Shown here: positions 1 to 8,791 of the stretch, one piece after another
Position numbering within the stretch: position 1 is the first letter of the stretch
How the letters are laid out: each line of letters opens with the position of its first letter
DNA from: Streptomyces sp. TLI_171
GTDB taxonomy: Bacteria; Actinomycetota; Actinomycetes; Streptomycetales; Streptomycetaceae
DNA: 64,000 bases
Direction of reading: 5' to 3'
NCBI RefSeq assembly: GCF_003610255.1
Contig: NZ_RAPS01000001.1
Coordinates: forward strand, 6,475,001-6,539,000
Made by a program: the position numbers and the translations under genes
The notes under the pieces: model-generated
Databases searched by the model: none
What the model saw: the letters and a program-made list of their open reading frames with translations, nothing else
What the model was told of the DNA's origin: nothing

Positions 1-502
1 GCCGCGCCGTCCAGTCGTGCGGGGCGACCGGCACCGCCAGCACCACCCTGGCCGCGCCCCGCGCCCGGACGATCCGGCACGCCGCCAGCGCCGTCGACCC
101 CGTCGCCACGCCGTCGTCCACCACCAGCACCGTCCGTCCGGCCAGCGGCAGCGGGGCGTGGCCCCGGCGGTACGCGGCGGCGCGGCGGGCCAGCTCCGCG
201 CGCTCCCGGGCCTCGACGGCGGCGAACTCGTCCGCGGCGACGCCGACCGCGTCCACGATCTCCTGGTTGACCACCCGCGCGCCGTCCTCGCCGACCGCGC
301 CCATCGCCAGCTCGGGCTGGCCCGGCGCGCCCACCTTCCGGATCACGCACACGTCCAGCGGGGTCCGCAGCGCCCGGGCGACCTCGGCCGCCACCGGCAC
401 TCCGCCCCGCGGCAGTGCCACCACCACGGCATCGCGGAACTCGGCGGCGGCGAGGGCGGCCGCGAGACGTCGTCCCGCATCGGCCCGATCGGTGAACTGC
501 AT
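1..502 (-). CDS. Phosphoribosyltransferase-domain protein (partial, runs off left edge)
   Basis: The reading frame opens with ATG at 502 and is still open at base 1, so the C-terminus lies outside the window. The visible 167 residues contain a type I phosphoribosyltransferase PRPP-binding loop, VLVVDDGVATGSTA, near residues 126-139, preceded by an N-terminal segment ALPRGGVPVAAEVA that is typical of the stand-alone actinobacterial members of this family. Such proteins are usually cytoplasmic and often of undefined substrate; some are fused to a dienelactone-hydrolase-like domain, which cannot be checked here. Family assignment is firm, substrate unknown. Confidence 0.85.
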   Translation of the reverse strand, partial: MQFTDRADAGRRLAAALAAAEFRDAVVVALPRGGVPVAAEVARALRTPLDVCVIRKVGAPGQPELAMGAVGEDGARVVNQEIVDAVGVAADEFAAVEARERAELARRAAAYRRGHAPLPLAGRTVLVVDDGVATGSTALAACRIVRARGAARVVLAVPVAPHDWTAR

Positions 503-725
503 GGCGGAACCTCTCCGCTCTCCACGGTACGCGCGGGCGGGGTCCGGGGCAGGTCCCCGCCCGCTGACGCTCCGTCCGTCGGCGCTCGCGCTCCGCGTCC
601 GCGAATTCCGGCAAGCGGAAAGATAAGTAGCGAATAAGGACAAACCGGTGGGTAGCGTTATTTATCGCTCCGAGCGGGTAGCGACCAGTTGGCTCGCATG
701 TCCCGACTACGAGGAGGTGGTCCCG

Positions 726-1175
726 GTGTCGACCCAGCTACCGTCGGGTATGGAACACCATCCGGACATTCTGGCCCTGCGTGAGCAGGCTGAGCGCGTC
801 ACCTCGACGACCGCAGGGCAGGGAACCGAGGCGCTGGCGATCTGTGCCGGGCTGTTCCTGGCGATCTCGCCGTGGGTGGTCGGCTACACCGGCTTCGCCG
901 GGCTGACCGTCAGCAACCTGGTCCTCGGTATCGCCTACGCCGTCCTGATGGCCGGCTACGGCCCGGCCTTCGGCCGCACCCACGCCCGCGCCTGGGCCTG
1001 TGTGGCGATCGGCGCATGGACGGTCATCGCCCCGTGGGCCGTCAACGGCGGAGCGCACATCCGCCGGACGATCCTGACCAACGTGATCACAGGTGGCGTC
1101 ATGACCTGCCTGGCGCTGGCCGCAGTCGGCATGGCCTTCGCCGGGATGTCCGGCAGGGCGAGCCGCCGCGGCTGA
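726..1175 (+). CDS. SPW-repeat membrane protein
   Basis: This 149-residue protein has a GTG start at 726, chosen because GAGGAGGTGG lies just upstream at 711-720; in-frame codons further upstream have no ribosome site. It carries two SPW-type repeats, SPWVVGY near residue 45 and APWAVNG near residue 105, each at the start of a pair of hydrophobic helices, so four membrane segments are expected. The SPW family is common in actinobacteria and of unknown function. The gene stands alone between the divergent phosphoribosyltransferase and a converging small gene. Confidence 0.8.
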   Translation: MSTQLPSGMEHHPDILALREQAERVTSTTAGQGTEALAICAGLFLAISPWVVGYTGFAGLTVSNLVLGIAYAVLMAGYGPAFGRTHARAWACVAIGAWTVIAPWAVNGGAHIRRTILTNVITGGVMTCLALAAVGMAFAGMSGRASRRG

Positions 1176-1238
1176 CCCGTCCGTCGATCCACCACCCCGC
1201 CCGCCCCGGCCCCGCGACCGGGACGGGCGGTCGCGCGT

Positions 1239-1517
1239 CTACCGGCGGACCTCGGTGAGGACCAGCCGCTCGCCCGGGAAGCCCGCGACCTCGACCGGTG
1301 CGCCGAGGCCCCCGCCGAGGTTCAGGTGGAACAGCGGCTCCATGAACAGGAGTTCGGCGACCTCCTGCTCGGCCGCGGTGAGCGCCGGAGCGAAGGACGC
1401 CGCGCCGGACCACACGCCGTCCTCGACCCGGACCTCGACCACGACGCCGAAGTCGCCCAGGCAGACCGAGTCGTTCGCCCACCACTCGAGGCGCGCGGGC
1501 CCCCGCCAGATGTCCAC
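1239..1517 (-). CDS. Small hypothetical protein
   Basis: A 92-residue reading frame starts with GTG at 1517. The composition is protein-like rather than shadow-like: it is acidic, has a Trp-rich start (DIWRGPARLEWWAND) and alternating hydrophobic residues suggesting beta strands (FGVVVEVRV). No signal peptide or membrane segment is visible. I do not recognise the family. It converges on the SPW gene, with 63 bases between the two stop codons. Confidence 0.6.
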   Translation of the reverse strand: MDIWRGPARLEWWANDSVCLGDFGVVVEVRVEDGVWSGAASFAPALTAAEQEVAELLFMEPLFHLNLGGGLGAPVEVAGFPGERLVLTEVRR

Positions 1518-1638
1518 GGCGCCAGTATGCCCGGTGGCCGGAGGGTGAACGGCCCGTACGGGATCGGTCACGGCGGGGTGCGGGCGGGCATGGCCGCGCC
1601 GGTCGGCGGGCAGCCAGGGTGCGGGAGGGGTGGGAGAG

Positions 1639-3306
1639 ATGCGCGGGCGGGAGCGGGAGTTGGCGGGGCTGCGGGAGCGGGTCCGGGTGGTGCGGGAGCA
1701 GGGCGAGGCGCGGCTGCCGGAGCTGGTGGAGGCGCTGCACCGGTGGTGCGCGGCCCTGATGGGGGACCGGGCGCGGGCCGCCGAGCTGGAGGCCGCACTG
1801 GTCGAATGCGTGGACGCGGCGCGGCGGTTGGCGCGCAGCCGGCCCGAGTACCTGCCGGGGCTGGCGGCCGCGCTGTACCGGCAGTCGCTGGTGCTGGGGA
1901 CGCAGGGCGGGCGGTCCGGCGCGCTGCCGGTGGCCGGCGAAGCGGTCGGGCTGTACCGGGAGCTGGCGGACGAGGACGGCCGGGTGTTCGGCCCGCCGCT
2001 GGCCGCCGCGCTGGAGAACCTGGCCAACCAGCTGGCGGGCGTGGGCGCCCGGCAGGAGGCGGTGACGGTAGTCCGCGAGGCGGTGGCGTTGCGGCGGCGG
2101 CTCGCCGACCGGCACCCGGACGCCGAGCGGGCGGCCGAACTGGCCTCGGCGCTGGCGGACCTGGGGATCGTGCTGGGCGAGGCGGGCCGGCACGAGGAGG
2201 CGCTGGGCCCGGCCCGCGAGGCGGTGGTCAAGTACCGGGCGCTGGGCGGCGGGCAGGGCCCGGAGCGGGTCGCGTACTGGGCGGCGCTGCTGAGCCTGGC
2301 GCAGGAGTTGGAGCACACCGGCCGGCGCCAGGAGCGGGACCGGCTGCTGGTGGAGATCGGCGAGACCCGTCGGCGCGCGGCCCGGCGGAACCCGGAACTG
2401 GTCGCGCACCTGGATGCCGCGCTGCAGGCCGGCGGGTACCGGGTCGGTGCCACCGGGCTCCCCGAGCGGATCGGGCCGCCCCCGCCGCGGGACGCGCCGC
2501 CGGCGGACCGTCCGCGCGGGATCGCCGAGCTGACCGCCCGCGGGCATGCGATGGCGGCGCGCGGCGAGGTGGCCGGGGCGGTGGCGGCGTTCCGGGAGGC
2601 GGCGGCCGCGGCGCGCAAGCTGCCCGCCGAGGACGTGCGGGCCCGGCTGACGCTGGCGGCGGTGCTGCACGACCTGGGCCTCGCGCTGGGCTGGGCGGGC
2701 CGTCCGGCCGAGGCGGTGCCGGTGCTGCAGGAGTCGGTGTGGCGCTACCGGGCGCTGCTGGCCTCCCGCGGTGCGCCGGTGCGGCCGCTGCTGGCCGAGG
2801 CGCTGGACACGCTCGGGTCGCGGCTGGCCGCGGTGGGCCGGCACCGGGAGGCGCTGGCCGCGACCCGGGAGGCGGTGGAGGTGCAGGAGCCGGCCGCCGA
2901 GTGGCCCGAGGCCGAGCGTGAAGTGCGGGAGCTGGGGCGGATGTTGAACAACCTGAGCATCCGGTACGCGGACCTGGAGCGGCATCCGGACGCCCGGGAC
3001 GCCTCGCGCCGCTCGGTGGCCAGGTACCGAGAGGTGGCCTCCGAGGAGCCCGACCACCTGTCGGGACTGGTGCACGCACTGGCCAACCTGGCGCTGCGCG
3101 AGGCCCGGTTGGAGCACACCGGGCCGGTCCCCGCGCTGGTGCGCGAGACGATCGGGCTGATCGACCGGCCGGTGCGCTTCCCGCCGGGCTCGCAGCGCGC
3201 CCAACTCGCGGAGTCGCTGCGCTGGTTGGCCTGGTACCTGCGCCGCCACCGGGAGCGTGGCACGGCCCGCCTGGCCGAGCGGGCCGCCGCGCGACTGGAG
3301 AGCTGA
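1639..3306 (+). CDS. TPR-repeat protein
   Basis: The 555-residue protein starts at ATG 1639, with GGAGGGG eight bases upstream; an in-frame GTG at 1630 is possible but lies on top of that ribosome site. It is almost entirely helical and Ala/Arg/Glu-rich, with repeated units of the form LA..L..LG..L...GR..EAL...REAV...R.L, typical of tetratricopeptide repeats. A Pro-rich linker near residues 280-300 separates two repeat blocks. No catalytic domain, signal peptide or membrane segment is visible. Such proteins are usually scaffolds; the partner cannot be inferred here. It converges on fumC with only 7 bases between stop codons. Confidence 0.75.
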   Translation: MRGRERELAGLRERVRVVREQGEARLPELVEALHRWCAALMGDRARAAELEAALVECVDAARRLARSRPEYLPGLAAALYRQSLVLGTQGGRSGALPVAGEAVGLYRELADEDGRVFGPPLAAALENLANQLAGVGARQEAVTVVREAVALRRRLADRHPDAERAAELASALADLGIVLGEAGRHEEALGPAREAVVKYRALGGGQGPERVAYWAALLSLAQELEHTGRRQERDRLLVEIGETRRRAARRNPELVAHLDAALQAGGYRVGATGLPERIGPPPPRDAPPADRPRGIAELTARGHAMAARGEVAGAVAAFREAAAAARKLPAEDVRARLTLAAVLHDLGLALGWAGRPAEAVPVLQESVWRYRALLASRGAPVRPLLAEALDTLGSRLAAVGRHREALAATREAVEVQEPAAEWPEAEREVRELGRMLNNLSIRYADLERHPDARDASRRSVARYREVASEEPDHLSGLVHALANLALREARLEHTGPVPALVRETIGLIDRPVRFPPGSQRAQLAESLRWLAWYLRRHRERGTARLAERAAARLES

Positions 3307-3313
3307 CGACCGA

Positions 3314-4747
3314 TCAGTCGGCCCGCTGCGGGCGGGTCATCCGCAACACGTCGAGCGCCTCGTCGAGTTGGGCCTCGGTCAGCAGCCCGCGCTGCACGTA
3401 GCCCCGGTCGAGGACGACCTGGCGGATGGTGCGGCGTTCGGCGAGGGACTGCTTGGCGACCTTGGCGGCCTCCTCGTAGCCGATGTACCGGTTGAGCGGG
3501 GTGACCACGGAGGGGGAGGACTCGGCGAACTCGCGGGCCCGTTCGACGTTCGCCGTCAGCCCGTCGACGGCGCGATCGGCCAGCAGGCGCGCCGAGTTGG
3601 CCAGCAGCCGGATCGACTCCAGCACGTTGCGGGCGATCACCGGGAGCATCACGTTCAGCTCGAAGTTGCCGCTCGCGCCGGCCACCGTGACGGTGGCGTC
3701 GTTGCCGATCACCTGGGCGGCCACCATCAGGACCACCTCGGGCAGCACCGGATTGACCTTGCCCGGCATGATGGACGAACCGGGCTGCAGGTCCGGCAGG
3801 TTGAGCTCGCCGAGGCCGGTGCGCGGGCCGGAGCCCATCCACCGCAGGTCGTTCGCGATCTTGGTGAACCCGACCGCCACGGTGCGGAGCTGGCCGCTCA
3901 GCTCGACCAGGCCGTCCCGGGCGCCCTGCGCCTCGAAGTGGTCGCGGGCCTCGGTCAGCGGCAGGCCGGTGGCCGCCGCCACCTCGGCGATCACCGCGGC
4001 CGAGAACCCGGGCGGAGTGTTGATGCCGGTGCCCACCGCCGTTCCGCCGAGCGGCAGTTCGGACACCCGGGGGAGCGTCGCGTACAGCCGCTCGACGCCG
4101 TACCTGACCTGCGCCGCGTAACCGCCGAACTCCTGGCCGAGGGTGACCGGCGTGGCGTCCATCAAGTGGGTGCGGCCGGACTTCACCACCGCGGCGAAGT
4201 CCTCCGCCTTCGCCACCAGCGCCCGGGCCAGGTGCTCCAGCGCTGGAATCAGGTCGTGGGTGACGGCCGCCGTGGCCGCGACGTGGATCGAGGACGGGAA
4301 CACGTCGTTGGACGACTGCGAGGCGTTGACCTGGTCGTTCGGATGGACGGGGCGGCCCAGCCGCTCGCTCGCCAGGGTGGCGATCACCTCGTTGGCGTTC
4401 ATGTTGGACGAGGTGCCGGAGCCGGTCTGGAACACGTCCACCGGGAACTGCCCGTCCCAGCGGCCCTCGGCGACCTCCTCGGCGGCCGAGCGGATCGCCG
4501 CCGCCACGTCCGCCTCCAGTACGCCGAGGTCCGCGTTGACGGCCGCCGCCGCGGCCTTGATCCGGGCCAGCGCCGCGATGTGGGCGCGCTCCAGGCGCTG
4601 CCCCGAGACGGGGAAGTTCTCCACCGCACGCTGGGTCTGCGCCTGCCACTTGGCCGTCGCCGGCACCCGGACCTCGCCCATCGAGTCGTGCTCGATCCGC
4701 CAGCGCTGCCCGTTCTCCTCGTTCTGCACAGCCTGCTCGTCCGCCAT
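3314..4747 (-). CDS. fumC: Class II fumarate hydratase
   Basis: This 477-residue enzyme reversibly hydrates fumarate to malate in the TCA cycle. The fumarase/aspartase superfamily signature GSSIMPGKVNP lies at residues 323-333, and the substrate-binding stretches GSGTSSNMNANEV and NASQSSNDVFPSS are both present. Length and the TGSGTSSNMN segment favour fumarase over aspartase or argininosuccinate lyase. The start at 4747 has AGGAGGT nearby; an in-frame ATG at 4795 would add 16 unrelated residues. It is monocistronic, downstream of a chitinase on the same strand but separated from it by 96 bases. Confidence 0.93.
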   Translation of the reverse strand: MADEQAVQNEENGQRWRIEHDSMGEVRVPATAKWQAQTQRAVENFPVSGQRLERAHIAALARIKAAAAAVNADLGVLEADVAAAIRSAAEEVAEGRWDGQFPVDVFQTGSGTSSNMNANEVIATLASERLGRPVHPNDQVNASQSSNDVFPSSIHVAATAAVTHDLIPALEHLARALVAKAEDFAAVVKSGRTHLMDATPVTLGQEFGGYAAQVRYGVERLYATLPRVSELPLGGTAVGTGINTPPGFSAAVIAEVAAATGLPLTEARDHFEAQGARDGLVELSGQLRTVAVGFTKIANDLRWMGSGPRTGLGELNLPDLQPGSSIMPGKVNPVLPEVVLMVAAQVIGNDATVTVAGASGNFELNVMLPVIARNVLESIRLLANSARLLADRAVDGLTANVERAREFAESSPSVVTPLNRYIGYEEAAKVAKQSLAERRTIRQVVLDRGYVQRGLLTEAQLDEALDVLRMTRPQRAD

Positions 4748-4843
4748 GGTCGGTACACCTCCTGGACGGCTCAGCCTTCCACGGCCGCCAGGCATTCCCG
4801 GGGTGCCCCGGCCGCGTGTCGGCGGGGCTCGCCCGGGCGGCGG

Positions 4844-5839
4844 TCAGCCGTGGTAGGAGGCGATGATCTTGGTGAAGGCGTACGCGGACTGGCTGATCCC
4901 GCTGCACGCGTCGCCCGCCGGGGTGCCGGAGGGGCAGGCGCGGTCCCGGTTGACGGCCCAGAAGGTGAACCGGGCCAGGTGGTGGGACTTGGCGTAGTTC
5001 AGCATCGTGGTGAAGTCGGCGGTGGTCACCGTCTCGTCGGACTCGTCGGTCTTCCCGTTCATCGAGGAGATGCCGATGTGCTTGTACGCCGTCGCCGAGT
5101 CGTAGCCGTAGGCACTCGCCACCGCGTTCTTCAGGCCGTCCGCGGCCTTGGTGGAGACGGCGCCCATCGTGCCGCTGTGGCCGCCGAAGTCGAACGGCAT
5201 GATGGTCCAGCCGTCGACCGCCAGGCCCGCCGCCGCACCCTTCTTGATCAGGTCCAGGCCGGCCGAGTCCGGGCCGCTGGTGGTGGTGCCGAAGGTGACG
5301 TACACCTTCAGGCCCGGGTTGTCGGCCTTCACCGTCTTCAGTGCGCTGATCACCCGCTGACGGACCGTCGCGCTGGCCACCTCGGTGTTCTCGATGTCGA
5401 TGTCGATGGCCTTCAGCTTGTAGGCGCTGATCACCTTCTGGTAGGCCCCGGCGAGCGCGGCGGCCGACGTGCACTTCTCGCCCAGCTTGTTGCCGCTCCA
5501 GCCGCCGAAGGAGACCAGGACGTCGCCGCCGGCCGAGCGGATCGCGTTGACGGCGCTCTGGTCGCTGCCGCCGGTCAGGGCGCGGGAGCCGTCCCACTTC
5601 GGGTTGCAGCTGCCGTCGGAGAGCATGAAGGCCAGCGTGAACTGGGTGGCGCCGGTCGCCTGCATCACCTGGACCGGATTCTGCGGGCTGCCCCAACCCA
5701 GGTACTCGTAGGGGGCGTTGAGGCCGACCGGGTCGGGTGAGGCGGCCTGCCCGGCGGGGGCCAGGGCGAGCGCGCCGGCCGACAGGGCGGCGGTGGCGGC
5801 GAGGGCGAGGAGCGGGCGGGCGAGGGCGTGCTTGGCCAT
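4844..5839 (-). CDS. Secreted GH18 chitinase, single-domain
   Basis: The 331-residue protein has a signal peptide (cleavage probably after AGQA, about residue 32) and one GH18 barrel with no binding module. The catalytic motif reads AIDIDIE, giving Asp146, Asp148 and Glu150; the usual first Asp of DxxDxDxE is Lys143. This shortened DxDxE form also occurs in the GH18 subgroup related to Pyrococcus ChiA, so activity is likely. The conserved SxGG strand appears as SFGGWSG near residue 110. Expected role is extracellular chitin degradation. An inverted repeat sits about 60 bases upstream of the start. Confidence 0.88.
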   Translation of the reverse strand: MAKHALARPLLALAATAALSAGALALAPAGQAASPDPVGLNAPYEYLGWGSPQNPVQVMQATGATQFTLAFMLSDGSCNPKWDGSRALTGGSDQSAVNAIRSAGGDVLVSFGGWSGNKLGEKCTSAAALAGAYQKVISAYKLKAIDIDIENTEVASATVRQRVISALKTVKADNPGLKVYVTFGTTTSGPDSAGLDLIKKGAAAGLAVDGWTIMPFDFGGHSGTMGAVSTKAADGLKNAVASAYGYDSATAYKHIGISSMNGKTDESDETVTTADFTTMLNYAKSHHLARFTFWAVNRDRACPSGTPAGDACSGISQSAYAFTKIIASYHG

Positions 5840-5897
5840 GGGTCACCGTTCCGTGGGGAGGTCCTGGCGCGGCCCGGCGGACGGGAACGCGCAACTA

Positions 5898-5914
5898 TTA
5901 GGAAAGCTTCCTAA
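5898..5914. promoter_or_regulatory. Inverted repeat TTAGGAA-AGC-TTCCTAA upstream of chitinase
   Basis: Seven-base perfect arms TTAGGAA and TTCCTAA are separated by AGC. The repeat lies in the 185-base divergent region between the chitinase and the acyl-CoA dehydrogenase, 58-75 bases from the chitinase start, where a core promoter or operator would be expected. A related half-site CCTAA occurs twice upstream of the second chitinase. It is probably an operator; the regulator is not identified. Confidence 0.55.
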
Positions 5915-6024
5915 CGTGACAGGGAATCAGTCCGCCCTGTCCGCGTCAAGGCCCAGGACCGGACCGGCATACTCGTCGGCAACGAGAACACCGGCCCGCC
6001 CCGAACCCTCCGAGGAGCCAGTCC

Positions 6025-7209
6025 ATGCCCACCGCACCCGACGGCCGCCCCGACCCGCTCGACCTGCTCGGCGTCGACGAGCTGCTCACCGAGGACGAGC
6101 GGCTGATCCGCGACTCGGTCCGGGCGTTCACCGAGCGGCACGTCCGGCCGCAGCTCGCCGACTGGTTCGAGCACGGCACCTTCCCGGTCCGTGAACTCGC
6201 GCCCGAACTGGGCAAGTTGGGCGTCCTCGGGATGCACCTGGAGGGATACGGCTGCACCGGCTCCACCGCTACCGAGTACGGCGTCGCCTGCATGGAGCTG
6301 GAGGCCGCCGACTCCGGGCTGCGCAGCTTCGTCTCGGTGCAGGGCTCGCTCGCCATGCGCTCCATCCACGCCTTCGGCTCCGAGGAGCAGAAGCTGCGCT
6401 GGCTGCCCGAGTTGGCGGCCGGCCGGGCCGTCGGCTGCTTCGGCCTGACCGAACCGGAGGCCGGCTCGGACCCGGCCTCGATGCGCACCAGGGCCCGGCG
6501 CGACGGCGGCGACTGGATCCTCGACGGCGCCAAGATGTGGATCACCAACGGCTCGGTCTCCGACGTCGCCGTGGTGTGGGCCGGCACCGAGGACGGCGTG
6601 CGCGGGTTCCTGGTCCCGCGCGGCACCCCCGGCTTCACCGCCCGCGACATCCCCGGCAAGCTCTCCCTGCGGGCCTCCGTCACCAGCGAACTCGCCTTCG
6701 ACGGCGTCCGGTTGCCCGCCGACGCGATGCTGCCGACCGCCCGCGGCCTGCGCGCCCCGCTGTCCTCGCTCGGCGAGGCCCGCTACGGCATCCTGTGGGG
6801 CACCGTCGGCGCCGCCCGGGACTGCTACCGGGCCGCCGTCGACTACGCCCGCGACCGGGTCCAGTTCGGCCGCCCGCTCGGCGGCTTCCAGCTGACCCAG
6901 CAGAAACTCGTCGACATGGCACTGGAGTTGGAGAAGGCCTACCTGGTCGCCGTGCGGATCGGCCGGCTCAAGGACGAGGGGCGCGCCCAGCCCGCGCACA
7001 TCTCCTTCGGCAAGCTCAACAACGTCCGCACCGCCCTGGAGATCGCCCGCACCGCCCGCACGATCCTGGGCGCCAACGGCATCACCACCGCCTACCCGGT
7101 GCTCCGGCACGCCAACAACCTGGAGTCGGTGCTCACCTACGAGGGCACCTCGGAGATCCACACGTTGGTGCTCGGCGAGGCGATCACCGGCGAGTCCGCC
7201 TACCGCTGA
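6025..7209 (+). CDS. gcdH: Acyl-CoA dehydrogenase, glutaryl-CoA dehydrogenase type
   Basis: The 394-residue flavoenzyme contains the acyl-CoA dehydrogenase middle domain with the FAD/substrate stretch CFGLTEPEAGSDPASM and the C-terminal helical domain with TYEGTSEIH, placing the catalytic base at Glu373. The TEPEAGSDP segment, the RSIHAFGSEEQK stretch and overall length match glutaryl-CoA dehydrogenases, which oxidise and decarboxylate glutaryl-CoA to crotonyl-CoA in lysine and tryptophan degradation. Substrate is inferred from similarity; another short-chain acyl-CoA is possible. The stop codon overlaps the end of the convergent caspase-like gene by 10 bases. Confidence 0.85.
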   Translation: MPTAPDGRPDPLDLLGVDELLTEDERLIRDSVRAFTERHVRPQLADWFEHGTFPVRELAPELGKLGVLGMHLEGYGCTGSTATEYGVACMELEAADSGLRSFVSVQGSLAMRSIHAFGSEEQKLRWLPELAAGRAVGCFGLTEPEAGSDPASMRTRARRDGGDWILDGAKMWITNGSVSDVAVVWAGTEDGVRGFLVPRGTPGFTARDIPGKLSLRASVTSELAFDGVRLPADAMLPTARGLRAPLSSLGEARYGILWGTVGAARDCYRAAVDYARDRVQFGRPLGGFQLTQQKLVDMALELEKAYLVAVRIGRLKDEGRAQPAHISFGKLNNVRTALEIARTARTILGANGITTAYPVLRHANNLESVLTYEGTSEIHTLVLGEAITGESAYR

Positions 7210-8357
7210 GCCGCCACCCGGCCCGGCGGGCGGCGCTCGGCGCGGTCCAGCGCGTGCTTGAGCACCTCGCACGCCTGCACGTGGTTGCCGGACTCCTGGA
7301 GCAGGTCGGCGAGCCGGCGGCAGACCAGCACCGCCTCCGGCCCGAACGATCCGTGGGTGCGGTGGAAGGCCTGCTCCAGGACCTCCACCGCCTCCCGGAC
7401 GTTGCCCGTGTCGGCGAGCAGATCGGCCAGTTCGAGCTGCACCGACAGGGTGCTGCCGTCCCCGCCCGGCGGGCTCTCCCGCAGGGCCAGCCGCAGCACC
7501 GGCAGCGCGTCCCTGGTCCGCCCCGAGGCCCGCAGCACCCGGGACAGGTTCAGCCCCGCCACCGCCACCGCCGACCGCACCTCCACGCCCAGCACCGGGC
7601 CGGCCGCCGCCTCCGGGTGCGCCGCCCTGGCCCGGTTGCGCACCAGCGGCAGCCGGCCCACGTGGTTCTCCTGCACCGACTGGGGCAGCGGCCGGTTCTT
7701 GCCCCGCAGCCGGTCGTGCAACTCCCGGTACAGGGTGTCCAGGTCGAGCAGCTCCGGCCCGTCCGGCACGCCCCCGCGCAGCACCGCCAGCAGCTCCGCG
7801 GTGAACGCGGTGTGGGTCTCGCCCTCCGGGGACAGCGCCACCCGGTTGCCCGGCGAGGCCGCCAGCACGTACGCGCCGTCGATCGCGGCCTGTGCGGCCA
7901 GTGCCTCGCCGCCCCCGCCCATGGTGCGGGCCGCCCGGCCGCTGAAACAGCAGTCCAGCACCACGATCCGGCGCTCCGCCCGGGAGGCCCGGACCGCCGC
8001 CCGCACGTGCTGGTAGGCCACCGCCGTGTAGCCGACGTTCTCCCGGGAGCCGGTCAGCGCCAGGTACAGGTCCGCCGACTCGGCGTCGCGCAGGCCGTGG
8101 CCGCTGAAGTACACCAGCAGGGTGTCGGTCGCCTCCGCCGCCGCGCGGTGCACCGGGTCCAGCATCGCCGCGACGTCCGCCGGGTCCTCGACCAGCAGGC
8201 AGTGCTGCTCCGGCAGCCCCCAGACGGTGGCGTCCCGGGGCACGGCCGACAGGTCGCGCAGGTTGGCGGCGACCGCCGGGAGCTGATCGAGGTTCAGGTA
8301 GCCGGAGCCGCCGATCAGCACCGCACGGGAGGCCGCCGGGTCAGGCAGGGTGCTCAT
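7200..8357 (-). CDS. Caspase-family (C14) peptidase with C-terminal TPR region
   Basis: The 385-residue protein has an N-terminal caspase-like fold: the catalytic His87 in VYFSGHG and Cys137 in VVLDCCFSG stand at the expected strand ends, and the N-terminus AVLIGGSGY matches the first caspase strand. Residues about 270-385 are helical TPR-like repeats (LRLALRESP, VLEQAFHRTHG, LKHALDRAE). Its ATG at 8357 lies inside the preceding EACC1 gene, overlapping it by 17 bases, so translation is probably coupled. Caspases with this context are proposed effectors that cleave host proteins when a sensor fires. The substrate is unknown. Confidence 0.85.
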   Translation of the reverse strand: MSTLPDPAASRAVLIGGSGYLNLDQLPAVAANLRDLSAVPRDATVWGLPEQHCLLVEDPADVAAMLDPVHRAAAEATDTLLVYFSGHGLRDAESADLYLALTGSRENVGYTAVAYQHVRAAVRASRAERRIVVLDCCFSGRAARTMGGGGEALAAQAAIDGAYVLAASPGNRVALSPEGETHTAFTAELLAVLRGGVPDGPELLDLDTLYRELHDRLRGKNRPLPQSVQENHVGRLPLVRNRARAAHPEAAAGPVLGVEVRSAVAVAGLNLSRVLRASGRTRDALPVLRLALRESPPGGDGSTLSVQLELADLLADTGNVREAVEVLEQAFHRTHGSFGPEAVLVCRRLADLLQESGNHVQACEVLKHALDRAERRPPGRVAAQR

Positions 8358-8787
8358 CGGCGCTGCTCTCGGAGGCGGCCGGGGCGGCCGGGGCGGCCGC
8401 GGCGGCAGTGGGGTCGGCTGCCAGCAGTGCGGTGAGCGCCCGGACCGCCGCCGCGTCGTACGGGCCGCCGGCGGGCACCTCCAACTCCAGGTCCCCGCGC
8501 CGTAGCCGGAGCGTCGCGGGCTTCCGGCGGGCGTCCCGCCACTGCAGGATCGACACGGCGAGGGCGCCGGCCGACAGCGAGGAGCCGATGGCCAGTTGCA
8601 GCACGTCGAACAGGCCGCCGCCCATCCGGCCCGGCACCGCCGGCCCGCCGGTGGCCCAGCCGGTCCGGACGGCCCCGGCCAGGTCCTCGTCCAGGACGAT
8701 CCAGTCGCGCAGCGAACGCAGCGCCTCCCCGGCGTCGTCACCCCCGTCCCGGTCGGCGACGGCGATGCTGATCTCGAACTCGGGCAC
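8341..8787 (-). CDS. EACC1-like effector-associated adaptor protein
   Basis: This 148-residue protein has an N-terminal beta-rich segment, a conserved LRDWIVLDEDLAGAV stretch, an RMGGG turn, one hydrophobic helix (residues about 58-80) followed by WRDARR, then a strand pair (LRLRRGDLELEV) and a disordered Ala/Pro tail. That order matches EACC1, the constant component repeatedly found beside caspases and other effectors in actinobacterial conflict systems. I recognise it by pattern only. It starts 4 bases after the kinase stop and overlaps the caspase gene, so all three are likely co-translated. Confidence 0.75.
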   Translation of the reverse strand: MPEFEISIAVADRDGGDDAGEALRSLRDWIVLDEDLAGAVRTGWATGGPAVPGRMGGGLFDVLQLAIGSSLSAGALAVSILQWRDARRKPATLRLRRGDLELEVPAGGPYDAAAVRALTALLAADPTAAAAAPAAPAASESSADEHPA

Positions 8788-8791
8788 GGCC

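Noticed and set aside
2745..5894. Apparent 1049-residue minus-strand frame over the TPR, fumC and chitinase genes
   Set aside because: Composition is Arg/Pro/Gly-rich and the true genes are in other frames with clear domains.
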